Assembly: GCA_023055505.1 (NCBI GenBank)
Contig: JALIRH010000040.1
Location: 687,001 to 751,000 of the forward strand
Direction of reading: 5' to 3'
DNA: 64,000 nt
DNA from: Callipepla californica brunnescens
Taxonomy: Eukaryota; Chordata; Aves; Galliformes; Odontophoridae
Positions within the stretch are counted from its first letter, which is position 1; the number at the start of each line of letters is the position of its first letter. The position numbers were made by a program, and so were the translations under genes. The notes beneath the pieces are model-generated. The model did not search any database and was not told the DNA's origin. It worked only from the letters and a program-made list of their open reading frames with translations. This document shows, piece after piece, positions 62,065 to 64,000 of this stretch.

Positions 62065-62352
62065 TATCACAGAATGGCTTGGGTTAGAAGAGACATTAAG
62101 GACCATCCAGGTCCAGCTGTAGACAGGGTTGCCAGCCATCAGATCAAGCTACCCAGGATCCATCCAATCAGGTCTTGAATGCTTCCTTATTCACTGAACA
62201 GTCCACCCTTCAAACGCATCCCTCTCCAATTTAGAGATAAGGTTGTGGTGTGGGACGATGTCAAAGGCCTTGCAGAATCCAAGTAGATGACGTTGGTCAG
62301 TTCTTCTGTGTCTTACAGGTCCCTTCCAACCCAAACCATTCTATGATTCTAT
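62065..62352. mobile_element. Composite of CR1 pieces
   Basis: A reverse-complement CR1 3' end (CACAGAATGGCTTGGGTTAG) is followed by a minus-strand RT fragment (GATGTCAAAGGCCTTGCAGA near 62260). Then comes a plus-strand CR1 3' end (CCCAAACCATTCTATGATTC). At least two elements must be joined here. Confidence 0.8.
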
Positions 62353-64000
62353 ATCCAGCCTAGGGTGAAGCTGTCTGCCCCTAAACCCAGCAGAAGACAG
62401 AACACAGAGCACATCCACCCTTACTGAGACAGATGTGCTTTCAGGTGAGGCGGAACTGAGCAGTCATTGGTGGTGCTGAATTCAGGGTGGAAGTTTATTA
62501 CTTTAAGCTCTCTGCACAGACTTGTTCTATTTCTTTTGTATTTTTCATGTTTTGTCAAGGCATGCCATGTTTCTGTGTTTTGAGCACATAACTAGTTTAT
62601 TTTCCTTCTCTAATTTGCAGCTGAAGCTGTCTCAGATTATTACATTTGTCTCATAAATTCTGTCTGGTAAGGTATTTTCCTTCCAAAGCCGCAACAGTGG
62701 GTACACTCCTTGTATTGCCAGACTGCTGCTCTTCACCTTGTGACGCCAGAATAAACTGACAGGTATATGGACTGTGAGGGCTAGTCTTGATAGAATAGCA
62801 TTTCTGAATATATCAAGAGACTTTCTATGTGTGGTTTATTTTTAATTGTTTATATCAGACTTTTGTGTTCTAGTATTCATCAGCTTAACAGAACTACAAT
62901 TTTTAATGGCCTAAGCCAGAATTGTGACTTGTTTTCTGTGCTGCTAAATAACCAGCTCATGTGAAAAATGTGTTTTTAATAATACAGATGGCAACAGGTT
63001 CTTGAAAAAGCTTTTATGTGTGTCAGCAATGTTTGTATTTTTGTGCTCAAGCAGTCAGGAAGACTTAGTAACATTGACATGACAAATGCAGAACATTAAG
63101 TCCTATTATGGTGCTTTTTTGGTATGTGGTGGGTTTTTTCTAATTAAGTCAACCAAAGATTGTTTTGGTGTTTGTTGGATTATTTTTGTCTTGCCTTTCT
63201 GCAGCATGGTTGGTAAATCCCAAACAACGTTATCAGAAATGGCGGTGTCTGTTTTACTCCTGCTGTCTTGTGCTGACAAACTTTTCAAAATGTCAAAGCT
63301 TATTACGTTAAACTATTCTACTTTTCTTATTCTGACAGTGTTGTTACATTATATCAAAATGAATTTTTTTTTTCTGTTTTCCTGGCCATGGTGATTCTCT
63401 TCTTTGAGTTTAGTTTTGTCCAAGTAGTTCTAAACTCCTTGTCCACTCAAGTTGGAGCTTCTAACTGGTAGAAGGTGTAAAAGTAGGCAACTGGGGATGA
63501 ATTCTCAGCCATTTGTTCCTCTTATCCATCACAGTTCTTAATTTTATCATGATTGGTTCTGTGTTGGCTGTTGCAATATTATTCCTGTTTATTTAGGTCT
63601 GGATCTGGATACTGAACTTGTACAGCAATTTAAGCTATCCCATTGCCTGTAATGGCACTAGCCTGAAGAACAGCCAAACTCTGTGTGCTTGGGTTTGACA
63701 TTTAGATTTCCATTGATTTCTGGAGCTTGATGACACTATTTTCATTAGCATTATTGTATAAATTCTTCATAGTTTTGAGTAAACTTTGTAATATGTTCTG
63801 CGTTATCATTTTTCTATTGTGAATTTTTCTCTATGTTTCTGTGATGTGAAGAGAGTTAGTTTGAGTGAATTCTCAGATTTGATGCAGCCTGTCTTCAGAT
63901 TCAGGTGTCCGTGAAATACCACTGTATTTTACCATCTGAGTTCACCAACATTTAAGATGAGAATTAAAGCCCAAATACTGTGAAAACAGTATTTCAGCAG
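62353..64000 (+). other. DCHS2: DCHS2 intron 1, distal part in window
   Basis: AT-rich sequence with no exon, RNA gene or repeat that I can identify. Confidence 0.55.

Noticed and set aside
1..64000. CRISPR arrays, bacterial operons, tRNA or rRNA genes
   Set aside because: None seen. The genome is vertebrate and the repeats are LINE, LTR or simple repeats.

Overview
This is vertebrate nuclear DNA, most likely from a galliform or closely related bird. Three things point that way: spliced genes with GT-AG introns, dense CR1 LINE fragments ending in the avian CR1 octamer tail (ATTCTATG-like), and a fibrinogen beta chain very close to what I recall of the chicken protein but with several replacements, so probably not chicken itself. 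The species call is inference.

Genes, left to right. FGA (+), exons 2-6, 439-4812; exon 1 lies off the left edge. FGB (-), complete, 14694-8791. PLRG1 (+), complete, 15 coding exons, 18533-29935. DCHS2 (+), only the large GC-rich first coding exon, 50461-52293; the rest of the window is its first intron. FGA and FGB converge tail to tail. FGB and PLRG1 diverge across about 3.8 kb. The order FGA-FGB-PLRG1-DCHS2, with these orientations, matches the mammalian fibrinogen locus. FGA and FGB make secreted plasma fibrinogen chains, PLRG1 is a core spliceosome WD40 protein, and DCHS2 is a giant cadherin. They are neighbours, not a functional pathway.

The accessory region is 34-62 kb. A CR1 on the minus strand (34222-35743 and 40312-40485) is split by an LTR-flanked element (35744-40311) with matching 7-bp flanks. 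After a PBS and a short gag-like leader, the interior of that element changes abruptly into a truncated CR1 plus about 2.8 kb of unrecognised sequence. The block 36300-40226 recurs in inverted orientation at 57527-61454, at about 99% identity by eye. The two arms enclose 17.3 kb that carries the DCHS2 promoter and first coding exon. The right arm abuts a degraded ERV-L-like provirus (gag and RNase H pieces) inside DCHS2 intron 1. A second LTR-like sequence with an inverted partial copy lies at 48.5-49.9 kb.

The remaining intergenic and intronic DNA holds scattered CR1 pieces, microsatellites and no gene that I can support.
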